Shown piece after piece: positions 6,258 to 12,589 of a stretch of 12,757 nucleotides of DNA. Below the pieces are notes generated by a model. It was given only the letters and a program-made list of their open reading frames with translations. It did not search any database and was not told the DNA's origin. The stretch is from the NCBI GenBank assembly GCA_036003705.1, contig DASYSE010000009.1:1-12757 (forward strand). Direction: 5' to 3'. How positions within the stretch are numbered: position 1 is the stretch's first letter; the number at the start of each line of letters is the position of its first letter. This DNA comes from CALGFH01 sp036003705. GTDB taxonomy: Bacteria > Actinomycetota > CALGFH01. Both the position numbers and the translations under genes were made by a program.

Positions 6258-7928
6258 ATGCTGATCCCGCGCGGCCTGCTGGCCGCCGACCCGGCCGACC
6301 TTCCCCACCTTGCCACCGAGGAGGTCGACGTCCTGGTCGTCGGCTCTGGGGTGGCCGGGCTGTCGACCGCCCTGGCCGTGCCCGCTGGCCGCTCGGTGCT
6401 GCTGGCCACCAAGGACCGGCTCGGCCACTCCGCCACCCGGCACGCCCAGGGCGGGATCGCGGCCGTGCTGGACCCGGTTGCCGGCCGCCAGGGCGACTCG
6501 GTGGCCGAGCACCTGGCCGACACGCTGGCCGCCGGGGCCGGGCTGTGCGACCCGGTGGCGGTCAGGATGCTGGTCGAGGAGGGCGGCCAGGCCATCGCCG
6601 AGCTGCACGCTCGCGGGGTCCGCTTCGACCGCGACCCGGGGCTTGCCCATGAGCTCGCCCGGACGCGGGAGGGCGGCCACTCCCGGTCGCGGGTGGTGCA
6701 CGCCGGCGGCGACGCCACCGGGGCGGAGCTGGAACGGGCCCTGACCGAGGCGGTGCGGGCCGCTCCGGCCATCCGCAGCGTCGAGCACGCCTTCCTGGTC
6801 GACCTGGTCACCGGCGGGGGACAGGTGGTGGGGGCGCTGCTGTGGGTTGGTGGGGGCCTGTGCCTGGTCCGGGCGGCCGCGGTCGTGCTGGCCAGCGGCG
6901 GTGCCGGGCAGCTGTACGCCGACACCACCAACCCGCCTCTGTCCACCGGGGACGGGTTGGCGGCCGCCCTGCGCGCCGGGGCCGTGCTCGCCGACCTGGA
7001 GTTCGTCCAGTTCCACCCGACCGCCCTGCACGTCGACGGCGACCCACGCCCGCTGATCTCGGAGGCGATGCGGGGGGAGGGGGCCGTGCTCCGCGACGGC
7101 GAGGGCACACCGGTGATGGCCGGCGCGCACCCGCTCGCCGACCTGGCCCCGCGCGACGTCGTAGCCCGCGGCATGGCCGCCCGCATGGCCGCGCTCGGCG
7201 TCGCCCACCTGTGGCTGGACGCCACCGCCATCCCGGGGCAGCACCTCGAGCGCCGCTTCCCGACCATCCTGGCCCGCTGCCGGGCCGCCGGGATCGAGCC
7301 GACCAGGCAGCCGATCCCGGTCTCGCCGGCGGCCCACTACCTGATGGGCGGGGTGGTCGCCGACCTCGACGGCCGGACCAGCCTGCCCGGCCTGTTCGCG
7401 GTCGGCGAGGCCGCCTGCACCGGCGTCCACGGCGCCAACCGACTGGCCTCCAACTCGCTGCTGGAGGGGGTGGTGTTCGCCGCCCGCATCGGCCGGGCCC
7501 TGTCAGCCGAGCGCCCCCACCCGACCCGAGCCGCGGGCCCCGCCGGCGACCGGCTCCCGGCCGCCGCGCCTGGGAGCGGCGACCCGGCGGCCGTCCGGGC
7601 CCGGCTGCGGCGGCTGATGACCGACCGGGTCGGGGTGGTCCGCTCGGGCCTGCAGCTTGCCGAGGCCGTTGCCGAGCTGGACCGGCTCATCGTGGGCGCC
7701 GGCCCTGGAGGGCCGGACCGGTTCGAGACGGCCAACCTGGTACAGCTCGGGAGGGTCGTTGCCGAGCTGGCGGCGAGGCGGGAGGAGTCCAGAGGCGGGC
7801 ACTGGCGTTCGGACCATCCGGCCCCGGCCGAGGCCTGGCGGGTCCGCCAGACCGTGACCAGGACGGCGGGAGGCGACCTGGAGGTCGGCCTGCTGCCGGT
7901 GGCCGAGGCGGCCGAGGCGCGCCGATGA
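6258..7928 (+). CDS. nadB: L-aspartate oxidase NadB
   Basis: FAD enzyme oxidising L-aspartate to iminoaspartate, the first step of de novo NAD synthesis. The 556-aa protein has the FAD dinucleotide motif GSGVAG at residues 29-34. It then has RHAQGGIAAVLD, TREGGHSRSRVVHAGGDATG, ASGGAGQLYADTTNPP with STGDGLAAALRAGA, EFVQFHPTAL, LISEAMRGEGAVLRD, HYLMGGV and GEAACTGVHGANRLASNSLL. A C-terminal helical domain ends with ESRGGHWRSDHP. These are the flavin- and dicarboxylate-binding segments of the fumarate reductase/succinate dehydrogenase flavoprotein superfamily, and the order is that of NadB. ATG 6258 is preceded by GAGGAG at 6245-6250 with ideal spacing. nadC overlaps its end (ATGA). nadA, the next enzyme, is not in the window. 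Confidence 0.97.
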   Translation: MLIPRGLLAADPADLPHLATEEVDVLVVGSGVAGLSTALAVPAGRSVLLATKDRLGHSATRHAQGGIAAVLDPVAGRQGDSVAEHLADTLAAGAGLCDPVAVRMLVEEGGQAIAELHARGVRFDRDPGLAHELARTREGGHSRSRVVHAGGDATGAELERALTEAVRAAPAIRSVEHAFLVDLVTGGGQVVGALLWVGGGLCLVRAAAVVLASGGAGQLYADTTNPPLSTGDGLAAALRAGAVLADLEFVQFHPTALHVDGDPRPLISEAMRGEGAVLRDGEGTPVMAGAHPLADLAPRDVVARGMAARMAALGVAHLWLDATAIPGQHLERRFPTILARCRAAGIEPTRQPIPVSPAAHYLMGGVVADLDGRTSLPGLFAVGEAACTGVHGANRLASNSLLEGVVFAARIGRALSAERPHPTRAAGPAGDRLPAAAPGSGDPAAVRARLRRLMTDRVGVVRSGLQLAEAVAELDRLIVGAGPGGPDRFETANLVQLGRVVAELAARREESRGGHWRSDHPAPAEAWRVRQTVTRTAGGDLEVGLLPVAEAAEARR

Positions 7929-8776
7929 CCATCACCCTGCCGGCGGGCGCCCTGACCCTGGCCGTCCGGACCGCGCTGGACGAGGACCTGGGCGCCGAGG
8001 GCGATCCGACCAGCCGGCTGCTCGGGGCCAGGGCGGCGGCGCTGCTGGTCGCCCGCGACCCGGGGGTGGTCGCCGGCCTGGCCGCGGTCGACGTGGTCCT
8101 GGTCGAGGTCAGGGAGCGGCTCCAGCTCGGCCCGGCCGCGTTCCGGCCCGAGCTGGCCGACAGCGCCCCGGTGGAGGCGGGGGCGGTGCTCGGCCAGCTT
8201 GCCGGCCCGGCGAGGACGCTCCTGGCCGCCGAGCGGACCATGCTCAACCTGGTCGGCCACCTGTCGGGGGTGGCCACCCTGACCGCGGCCTTCGTCCAGG
8301 CGGTGGCCGGCACCGGCGCGGTGGTCCGCGACACCCGCAAGACCACCCCCGGCCTGCGCTACCTGGAGAAGTACGCCGTCCGCTGCGGCGGCGGCGCCAA
8401 CCACCGGATGGGGCTCTACGACGCCCTGCTGGTCAAGGACAACCACATCCAGGCGGCGGGCAGCCTGCGCCGGGCGGTCGAGGCGGCGCGGGCGGCCGGC
8501 CCCGGCCTCCCCCTCGAGGTCGAGGTCGAGACCCTCGACCAGGTCGCCGAGGCCCTCGACCTCGGCTGTGATCTGCTACTGCTCGACAACATGGAGCCGG
8601 AGACGATGGCCGAGGCGGTGGCCATGTCCCGGCGGCGGGCCCGCACCGAGGCGTCGGGCGGGATCACCCTGGAACGGGCCAGAGCGGTCGCCGAGGCGGG
8701 GGTCGACTTCCTGGCCGTCGGTGCCCTGACCCACTCCGCCCCGGCCCTGGACATCGCCCTGGACTGGGAGGGCTGA
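7925..8776 (+). CDS. nadC: Nicotinate-nucleotide diphosphorylase (carboxylating), quinolinate phosphoribosyltransferase NadC
   Basis: Makes nicotinate mononucleotide from quinolinate and PRPP with loss of CO2. The 283-aa protein has the N-terminal EDLGAEGDPTSRLL, RTLLAAERTMLNLVGHLSGVAT and the active-site block DTRKTTPGLRYLEKYAV followed by GGGANHRMGLYDALLVKDNH. EVEVETLDQ, LLLDNMEPE and ASGGITLERARAVAEAGVDF, with VGALTHSAPALDIALDW, complete the type II phosphoribosyltransferase barrel. All basic and acidic residues expected for PRPP and quinolinate binding appear to be present. The ATG at 7925 overlaps the nadB stop and the TGA overlaps the coaX ATG by one base (TGATG, 8774-8778). Coupled translation with both neighbours is likely. 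Confidence 0.97.
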   Translation: MTITLPAGALTLAVRTALDEDLGAEGDPTSRLLGARAAALLVARDPGVVAGLAAVDVVLVEVRERLQLGPAAFRPELADSAPVEAGAVLGQLAGPARTLLAAERTMLNLVGHLSGVATLTAAFVQAVAGTGAVVRDTRKTTPGLRYLEKYAVRCGGGANHRMGLYDALLVKDNHIQAAGSLRRAVEAARAAGPGLPLEVEVETLDQVAEALDLGCDLLLLDNMEPETMAEAVAMSRRRARTEASGGITLERARAVAEAGVDFLAVGALTHSAPALDIALDWEG

Positions 8777-9612
8777 TGCTGCTCGCCGTGGACGTCGGCA
8801 ACACCGAGATCACCATCGGGGTGTTCCGGGGGCAGGAGCTGGCCCAGCACTGGCGGGCGGCGACCGTGGCCGAGCGCACCGCCGACGAGCACGCCCTGCT
8901 GCTGGGCGGGTTCCTGGCCCAGGAGCAGCTGCGATTGGCCGACGCCGCCGGAGTGGTGGTCTCCTCGGTGGTGCCCAGGCTCACCCAGGCCATGCGCGAG
9001 ATGGTCCGCCGCTATTGCCAGGTCGAGCCGCTGATGGTCGAGCCGGGAATCCGCACCGGCCTGCCCATCCTGACCGACAACCCGCGCGAGGTCGGGGCCG
9101 ACCGGGTGGTCAACGCGATCGCGGCCTTCGCCGCCTACGGCGGGCCGGTGGTGGTGGTCGACTTCGGCACCGCCACCACCTTCGACGCCGTCTCCGAGCG
9201 GGGCGAGCACCTGGGGGCGGCCATCGCCCCCGGCATCCAGATCTCGATGAACGCCCTGGTCGAGCGGACCGCGCAGCTGCGCCGGGTCGAGCTGGTGGAG
9301 CCCCGGTCGGTGATCGGCAAGAACACCGTCGAGAGCATGCAGGCCGGCGCCATCTGGGGCTTCGCCGGCCAGGTCGACGGCATCGTGCGCCGCATGGTCG
9401 CCCAGCTCGGCGGCCGGGCCACCGTCGTGGCCACCGGCGGCCTGGCCGGGGCCGTGCTCGAGGCCTGCGAGACGGTCGAGCGTCATGAGCCCTGGCTCAC
9501 CCTGCACGGCCTGCGGATCATCTGGGATCGCAACGCCGCGGGGTCCGGGGGGCTCGACGAGCGGAGCGGCAGCCCCCCGGAGGGTCGTGGGCGCGAGCGC
9601 GGGCATGGCTGA
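8776..9612 (+). CDS. coaX: Type III pantothenate kinase CoaX
   Basis: Phosphorylates pantothenate, the committed step to CoA. The type III (CoaX) enzyme belongs to the ASKHA fold and typically resists CoA feedback. Motifs are AVDVGNTEITIGVF (D6), GADRVVNAIAAF (D109), VVDFGTATTFDAV (D129), APGIQISMNAL, ESMQAGAIWGFAGQVDGIV and VATGGLAG, ending LTLHGLRIIWDRN. The 278-aa product carries a tail of about 22 residues, rich in Gly, Ser, Arg and Glu, beyond the usual end of the family. That tail is encoded by a strong inverted repeat (9544-9581), so it may be an accident of stop-codon position. The ATG overlaps the nadC stop. The 3' end overlaps the next start by eight bases. Confidence 0.96.
   Translation: MLLAVDVGNTEITIGVFRGQELAQHWRAATVAERTADEHALLLGGFLAQEQLRLADAAGVVVSSVVPRLTQAMREMVRRYCQVEPLMVEPGIRTGLPILTDNPREVGADRVVNAIAAFAAYGGPVVVVDFGTATTFDAVSERGEHLGAAIAPGIQISMNALVERTAQLRRVELVEPRSVIGKNTVESMQAGAIWGFAGQVDGIVRRMVAQLGGRATVVATGGLAGAVLEACETVERHEPWLTLHGLRIIWDRNAAGSGGLDERSGSPPEGRGRERGHG
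9544..9581 (+). repeat. Perfect 11-bp inverted repeat (hairpin) inside the 3' end of coaX
   Basis: TCCGGGGGGCT (9544-9554) is the exact reverse complement of AGCCCCCCGGA (9571-9581), with a 16-base loop. It lies in the non-conserved coaX tail, just before the downstream gene's start. No T-run follows. It could be a terminator- or attenuator-like mRNA hairpin or a dispersed genomic repeat; it also partly covers the GGAGGG at 9579-9584. Confidence 0.7.
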
Positions 9613-10231
9613 GCGGCTGCCCCGGTCCGACCGGGTCGAGGGGCGGGCCCTGTCACCGCGGGCGTTCCGGCCGTTCGGGATCGAAGCCGTCGTGCTCGGC
9701 CCGCCGGCCGCACAGGACGGGCTGGTCCGGCGCGAGGGCGTGGCCGTCTGGCGCCGCATGGACCAGCACGGGCCCGTGTTCGACCGGCTGGCCGCGACCG
9801 CGGCGGTGGACCCGGACGGGCTGCTGCGGGTGCGGGTGGTGGTGGCCGCCACCCCGGCACGGGACCGGGCCATGCGCGTCCCGGCCTTCGGCGAGCGGGC
9901 GGCCAGGGTCCTTGCCGCGGCGGAGCAGCGGCCGCCGGCCGGCTGGCTGCTGCTGGTCGACGAGGGGCCCGGCGAGACCTGGCTGTACCTGGCCGAGGAA
10001 GACCACCCGGCCGCCGTCCTCGAGGGGTTCCTGGGCCGCCGCGGCCGCACCGACTTCGCCCGGGCCAGGCGGCGCTCCGGCATCGGCAGCCTGGGCAGCC
10101 TTGGCCTGCTGCTGGGCCTGTTCCTGGTGATCTACGGCGGCGCCGTCCACCTCGGCCCCACGGGCCAGGTCCTCGGCGCCGGCGTGCTGGTCGCCTCCCT
10201 GGCCGCCCTCGTCACCGCAAGGCCCCGCTGA
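9605..10231 (+). CDS. Hypothetical protein with two C-terminal transmembrane helices
   Basis: A 208-aa protein I do not recognise. Residues 1-155 are soluble and rich in Arg, Ala and Val, with strand-like segments (LLRVRVVVAATPA, GWLLLVDEGPGETWLYLAEED). Two hydrophobic helices follow at about 160-183 (LGLLLGLFLVIYGGAV) and 186-204 (GQVLGAGVLVASLAALV). Basic residues (RRGRTDFARARRR) before the first helix suggest the soluble part stays in the cytoplasm by the positive-inside rule. The high GC at third positions and coupling to coaX support a real gene. ATG 9605 overlaps the coaX end by eight bases. GTG 9587 is an in-frame alternative, but its ribosome binding site would be too close. It closes the operon before a long non-coding gap. 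No function can be assigned. Confidence 0.75.
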   Translation: MAERLPRSDRVEGRALSPRAFRPFGIEAVVLGPPAAQDGLVRREGVAVWRRMDQHGPVFDRLAATAAVDPDGLLRVRVVVAATPARDRAMRVPAFGERAARVLAAAEQRPPAGWLLLVDEGPGETWLYLAEEDHPAAVLEGFLGRRGRTDFARARRRSGIGSLGSLGLLLGLFLVIYGGAVHLGPTGQVLGAGVLVASLAALVTARPR

Positions 10232-10280
10232 GCAATCGGGCAACCCGGCCCGACCCGCACCGGCGGCCGCGCTCCTGGGG

Positions 10281-10311
10281 GGTTCGGGGGGGAGGACTCG
10301 CCCCCGGAACC
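10281..10311 (+). terminator. Hairpin 50 bases after the membrane gene, possible terminator
   Basis: GGTTC and GGGGG at 10281-10290 pair with CCCCC and GAACC at 10301-10311, with a single bulged G (10306) and a ten-base loop. There is no T-tract. Hairpins without a T-tail are common at actinobacterial gene ends, but whether they terminate transcription is not certain from sequence. Position fits the end of the coaX-membrane gene transcript. Confidence 0.4.
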
Positions 10312-10366
10312 GAGGACTACGGCAGCAATCTCAGCGGCAAGGCATCCGCATTGCGCGTGCGCCGAT

Positions 10367-10413
10367 GTCCAACCCCGGCTCCTGGGGGATGGGGGCGGGA
10401 GCCGGGGTTGGAC
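10367..10413 (+). terminator. Perfect 16-bp inverted repeat, strong hairpin
   Basis: GTCCAACCCCGGCTCC (10367-10382) and GGAGCCGGGGTTGGAC (10398-10413) are exact reverse complements separated by a 15-base G-rich loop. It is the strongest stem in the window. It works as a structure on either strand. No T-run follows, so it may be a T-less terminator, part of a structured RNA, or a dispersed repeat element. Confidence 0.5.
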
Positions 10414-10431
10414 TCGGAGGTCGCTCCACGC

Positions 10432-10514
10432 GCCTCGGCGGGAGCCTCGGCGGCCGGTCCGGGTAGCGACCGCGATGACCGGGCGCCGAGGCGGAGGACA
10501 GGTGTCCTCGGCGC
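10432..10514 (+). repeat. Repeats of CCTCGGCG with one inverted copy; mutually exclusive hairpins
   Basis: GCCTCGGCG occurs at 10432-10440 and 10444-10452, and CCTCGGCGC at 10506-10514. The inverted copy GCGCCGAGG is at 10483-10491. Stem A pairs 10445-10459 with 10477-10491 (14 of 15). Stem B pairs 10483-10491 with 10506-10514 (9 of 9). Stem C pairs GAGGAC (10494-10499) with GTCCTC (10504-10509). A and C can coexist; B excludes both. This resembles an attenuator layout, but function is unproven. Confidence 0.5.
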
Positions 10515-10791
10515 GGCGGCGGGCCAACGCTGGGCCTGCCTGCCTGCATGCGTGGTCATCGTCATCGGCGCGGCTCCGGCGGGGTAGGTGTTCCCGGTCG
10601 CGGGTCCGCCTGAAGCCGGTACAGACGATGATGCTGGGAGCTAACCGCGCGGTAACGGCATCACGGGCGAATGTCTGCCTTGGCCTGGTTCGCGGCCGCC
10701 GGCGTCGGCGGGCGCCACTGGACGGGTCTGCGTGCCGGTGCTGCGGCTCCGACGACCGGCGTTGACCACCAAGGGAGGGCGGCCCCTCGGG

Positions 10792-10797
10792 TAGCAT
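10792..10797 (+). promoter_or_regulatory. Possible lysS -10 element (TAGCAT)
   Basis: TAGCAT matches the -10 consensus at four positions including the key TA and final T. It lies 46 bases before the chosen lysS GTG, giving a leader of about 40 bases with a GAGGAG ribosome binding site. TTGACC at 10762-10767 looks like a -35, but the 24-bp gap is too long for a normal promoter. Low confidence. Confidence 0.2.
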
Positions 10798-10843
10798 GCG
10801 GTTGTCGACCCGACAGCCAGCCAGCCGAGGAGCCGCCCGACCC

Positions 10844-12334
10844 GTGTCCGACGACGAGGACCGTTCCGCGGTCGAGCAGGCGCGCCGGGTCAAGCTGGCC
10901 AGGCTGCGGGCGGCCGGGATCGACGCCTTCCCGGTCGGTTTCCGCCGCACCCACACCCTGGCCGAGATCCGGCGGGGCTGGCGCCACCTGGCGGACGGCG
11001 AGGAGAGCGGCGACGTCGTCCGGGTCGCCGGCCGGATCGTGCTCAAGCGGTCCATGGGTCGCCTCGCCTTCTGGACGCTGCGCCACGACGGCGACGAGCT
11101 GCAGGCCATGCTCACCGTCGACGCCCTGGGGGCCGAGCAGTTCGAGGTCGTCCTCGACCTGGACCTCGGCGACTGGGTCGGGGTCCAGGGGCCGGTGATC
11201 AAGACCAGGAAGGGCGAGCTGTCGGTCAAGGCGACCGAGGTGTTCCTGCTCGGCAAGGCCCTTCGCCCCCTGCCCGACAAGTGGAAGGGCCTGACCGACG
11301 TCGAGGTCCGCTCCCGGCAGCGCGAGCTCGACCTGGCCGTCAACCCGGCCGCCATGCGGGCCATGCTGGTGCGCTCCCGGGTGGTGCGGGCGCTGCGCGA
11401 GTCGATGCTGGCCCGGGGCTTCCTGGAGGTCGAGACCCCGATCCTCAACCCGGTTCCGGGCGGCGCGTACGCCCGGCCGTTCGTCACCCACCACAACGCC
11501 CTCGACACCGACCTGTACCTCAGGGTGGCCAGCGAGCTGTACCTGAAGCGGCTGCTGGCCGGCGGGGTGGACCGGGTCTTCGAGCTGGGGCGGATGTTCC
11601 GCAACGAGGGCATCGACTCCACCCACAACACCGAGTTCACCATGCTGGAGTCCAACTCGGCGTTCCAGGACTACCGCGACATGATGGAGCTGGCCCGTGG
11701 GGTCATCCAGGAGGCGGCCGACGCCGCCGGCGGTCCCCGCCGCCTCAGCCACCGGGGGCGCGAGGTCGACCTGGACGGCGACTGGGACGAGGTCACCCTG
11801 CTCGACGCCGTCCGGGAGGCGTTGGGGGAGCCGGGCCTGGCCTACGACTGGCCGCTCGACCAGGTCCGCGAGCTGTGCGACCGGGCCGGGGTGACCTACG
11901 AGCCCGGGTGGGGGACCGGCAAGCTGGTGCTGGAGCTGTACGAGAAGCATGCCGAGCACCGCATCGTCGGGCCCGCCTTCGTGACCGACTACCCGGCCGA
12001 GGTCTCGCCGCTGGCCCACCCGCACCGCGACGACCCGTTCGTGACCGAGCGGTTCGAGCTGATCATCCTCGGCCGGGAGTACGCCAACTGCTTCTCCGAG
12101 CTGACCGACCCCGACGAGCAGCGGGCCCGCTTCGAGGAGCAGGCCCTTGCCAAGGCGGGCGGTGACGAGGAGGCGATGGTGGTCGACGAGGCCTATCTGC
12201 GGGCGTTGGAGCTCGGCCTGCCGCCCAACGCCGGCCTCGGCATCGGGGTCGACCGCCTGGTCATGCTGCTCGCCGACCTGTCCTCGATCCGCGAGGCGCT
12301 CCTGTTTCCCCAGCTCCGGCCGGAAGAGCTGTAG
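10844..12334 (+). CDS. lysS: Lysyl-tRNA synthetase, class II LysS
   Basis: Charges tRNA-Lys with lysine using ATP. The 496-aa protein has an N-terminal OB-fold anticodon-binding domain (VRVAGRIVLKRSMGRLAFW near 50-80) and the class II catalytic core. Motif 1 is in VRALRESMLARGFLEVETPIL, motif 2 is FELGRMFRNEGIDSTHNTEFTMLE and motif 3 is GLGIGVDRLVML. Lysine-pocket residues E231 (SELYLKR) and E419 (ANCFSE) align with E. coli LysU E240 and E428. The position of LysU Y280 is Asn here (N271). The GTG start at 10844 follows GAGGAG (10827-10832). ATG 10796 would add 16 residues without similarity to the family and has a poorer ribosome binding site. lsr2, usually next, is absent. Confidence 0.96.
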   Translation: MSDDEDRSAVEQARRVKLARLRAAGIDAFPVGFRRTHTLAEIRRGWRHLADGEESGDVVRVAGRIVLKRSMGRLAFWTLRHDGDELQAMLTVDALGAEQFEVVLDLDLGDWVGVQGPVIKTRKGELSVKATEVFLLGKALRPLPDKWKGLTDVEVRSRQRELDLAVNPAAMRAMLVRSRVVRALRESMLARGFLEVETPILNPVPGGAYARPFVTHHNALDTDLYLRVASELYLKRLLAGGVDRVFELGRMFRNEGIDSTHNTEFTMLESNSAFQDYRDMMELARGVIQEAADAAGGPRRLSHRGREVDLDGDWDEVTLLDAVREALGEPGLAYDWPLDQVRELCDRAGVTYEPGWGTGKLVLELYEKHAEHRIVGPAFVTDYPAEVSPLAHPHRDDPFVTERFELIILGREYANCFSELTDPDEQRARFEEQALAKAGGDEEAMVVDEAYLRALELGLPPNAGLGIGVDRLVMLLADLSSIREALLFPQLRPEEL

Positions 12335-12365
12335 TCGTTCCCGGGACCGGCGTCCAGGCGAGGGT

Positions 12366-12382
12366 CTGGAGCGAAGCTCCAG
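12366..12382 (+). terminator. Hairpin 31 bases after lysS, probable terminator without T-tail
   Basis: CTGGAGC (12366-12372) and GCTCCAG (12376-12382) form a perfect 7-bp stem closed by a GAA loop, extendable by two G-T pairs. Its position just after the lysS stop fits a terminator, although no T-run follows. Confidence 0.45.
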
Positions 12383-12589
12383 GTGGAGGCCGGCGACCCG
12401 TCAAGTCCCGGCGGTGGGCGCCGATGAAGCAGCGACGAATCGGGAACAGCCAGTGGTCCCGGAGCGTTGCCGAAGTAGACAAAGTCCGTACCGCGACGTC
12501 CTACACCTCCCGCACGGGACGCCAGAGGGCCAGGTGTATAGTCGATTGGCGGCAAGGAACCGCAGCCGCCGTATCCCTGGGGGTTTGGC
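12383..12589 (+). promoter_or_regulatory. clpC upstream region with candidate -10 and inverted repeat
   Basis: The best -10 candidate is TATAGT at 12537-12542, with no good -35. A start near 12549 gives a leader of about 40 bases containing the 6-bp hairpin GGCGGC/GCCGCC (12548-12553, 12565-12570). The 7-bp inverted repeat TACACCT (12502-12508) and AGGTGTA (12532-12538), centres 30 bp apart, overlaps the -10. I do not see a clear CtsR, HspR or ClgR operator; I judged these from memory of their consensus. Confidence 0.4.

Larger units (their letters stand above)
10232..10843. other. 612-base non-coding spacer rich in inverted repeats, before lysS
   Basis: The longest gene-free stretch of the window. 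Small open frames exist, such as 10351-10587 and 10475-10765 on the + strand. Their products are low-complexity Arg/Ala/Gly, lack ribosome binding sites and resemble nothing known. I see no tRNA, RNase P, SRP, tmRNA or T-box signature (no AGGGTGGNACCGCG antiterminator core). What it does hold is a series of hairpins: 10281-10311, 10367-10413, a set of overlapping repeats at 10432-10514, an arm pair at 10622-10677 enclosing the palindrome ACCGCGCGGT (10644-10653), and GAGGG-CGGC-CCCTC at 10775-10788. It probably contains the end of the upstream operon, the lysS promoter and possibly a structured leader or small RNA. Confidence 0.7.

Noticed and set aside
5210..7267. Long - strand open frame of 685 codons opposite panC and nadB
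   Set aside because: Product is low-complexity Arg/Ala/Pro/Gly/Ser and lies opposite genes with complete family motifs; such frames arise from high GC at third codon positions.
6842..7924. +1-shifted extension of nadC back into nadB
   Set aside because: Arg/Pro/Gly-rich shadow of nadB; nadC family similarity begins right after ATG 7925.
8416..10083. Long - strand open frame of 555 codons opposite nadC, coaX and the membrane gene
   Set aside because: Same GC artefact; no recognisable domain, and the + strand genes are secure.
10709..10720. GCGCCACTGG, similar to the cobalamin riboswitch GCCACTG element
   Set aside because: The other required conserved segments and their order are not found around it.
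10351..10765. Two small + strand open frames in the lysS spacer (10351-10587, 10475-10765)
   Set aside because: No ribosome binding site, biased composition and no known family; they run through the hairpins.
10232..10843. T-box leader for lysS
   Set aside because: No antiterminator core AGGGTGGNACCGCG and no terminator with T-run close to lysS.
10132..11655. Long - strand open frame crossing the lysS spacer
   Set aside because: Compositionally biased, mostly opposite lysS, no ribosome binding site or family resemblance in the spacer part.
12335..12589. Open frames in the lysS-clpC gap on both strands
   Set aside because: They are extensions of shadow frames of lysS, biased in composition and without start signals.
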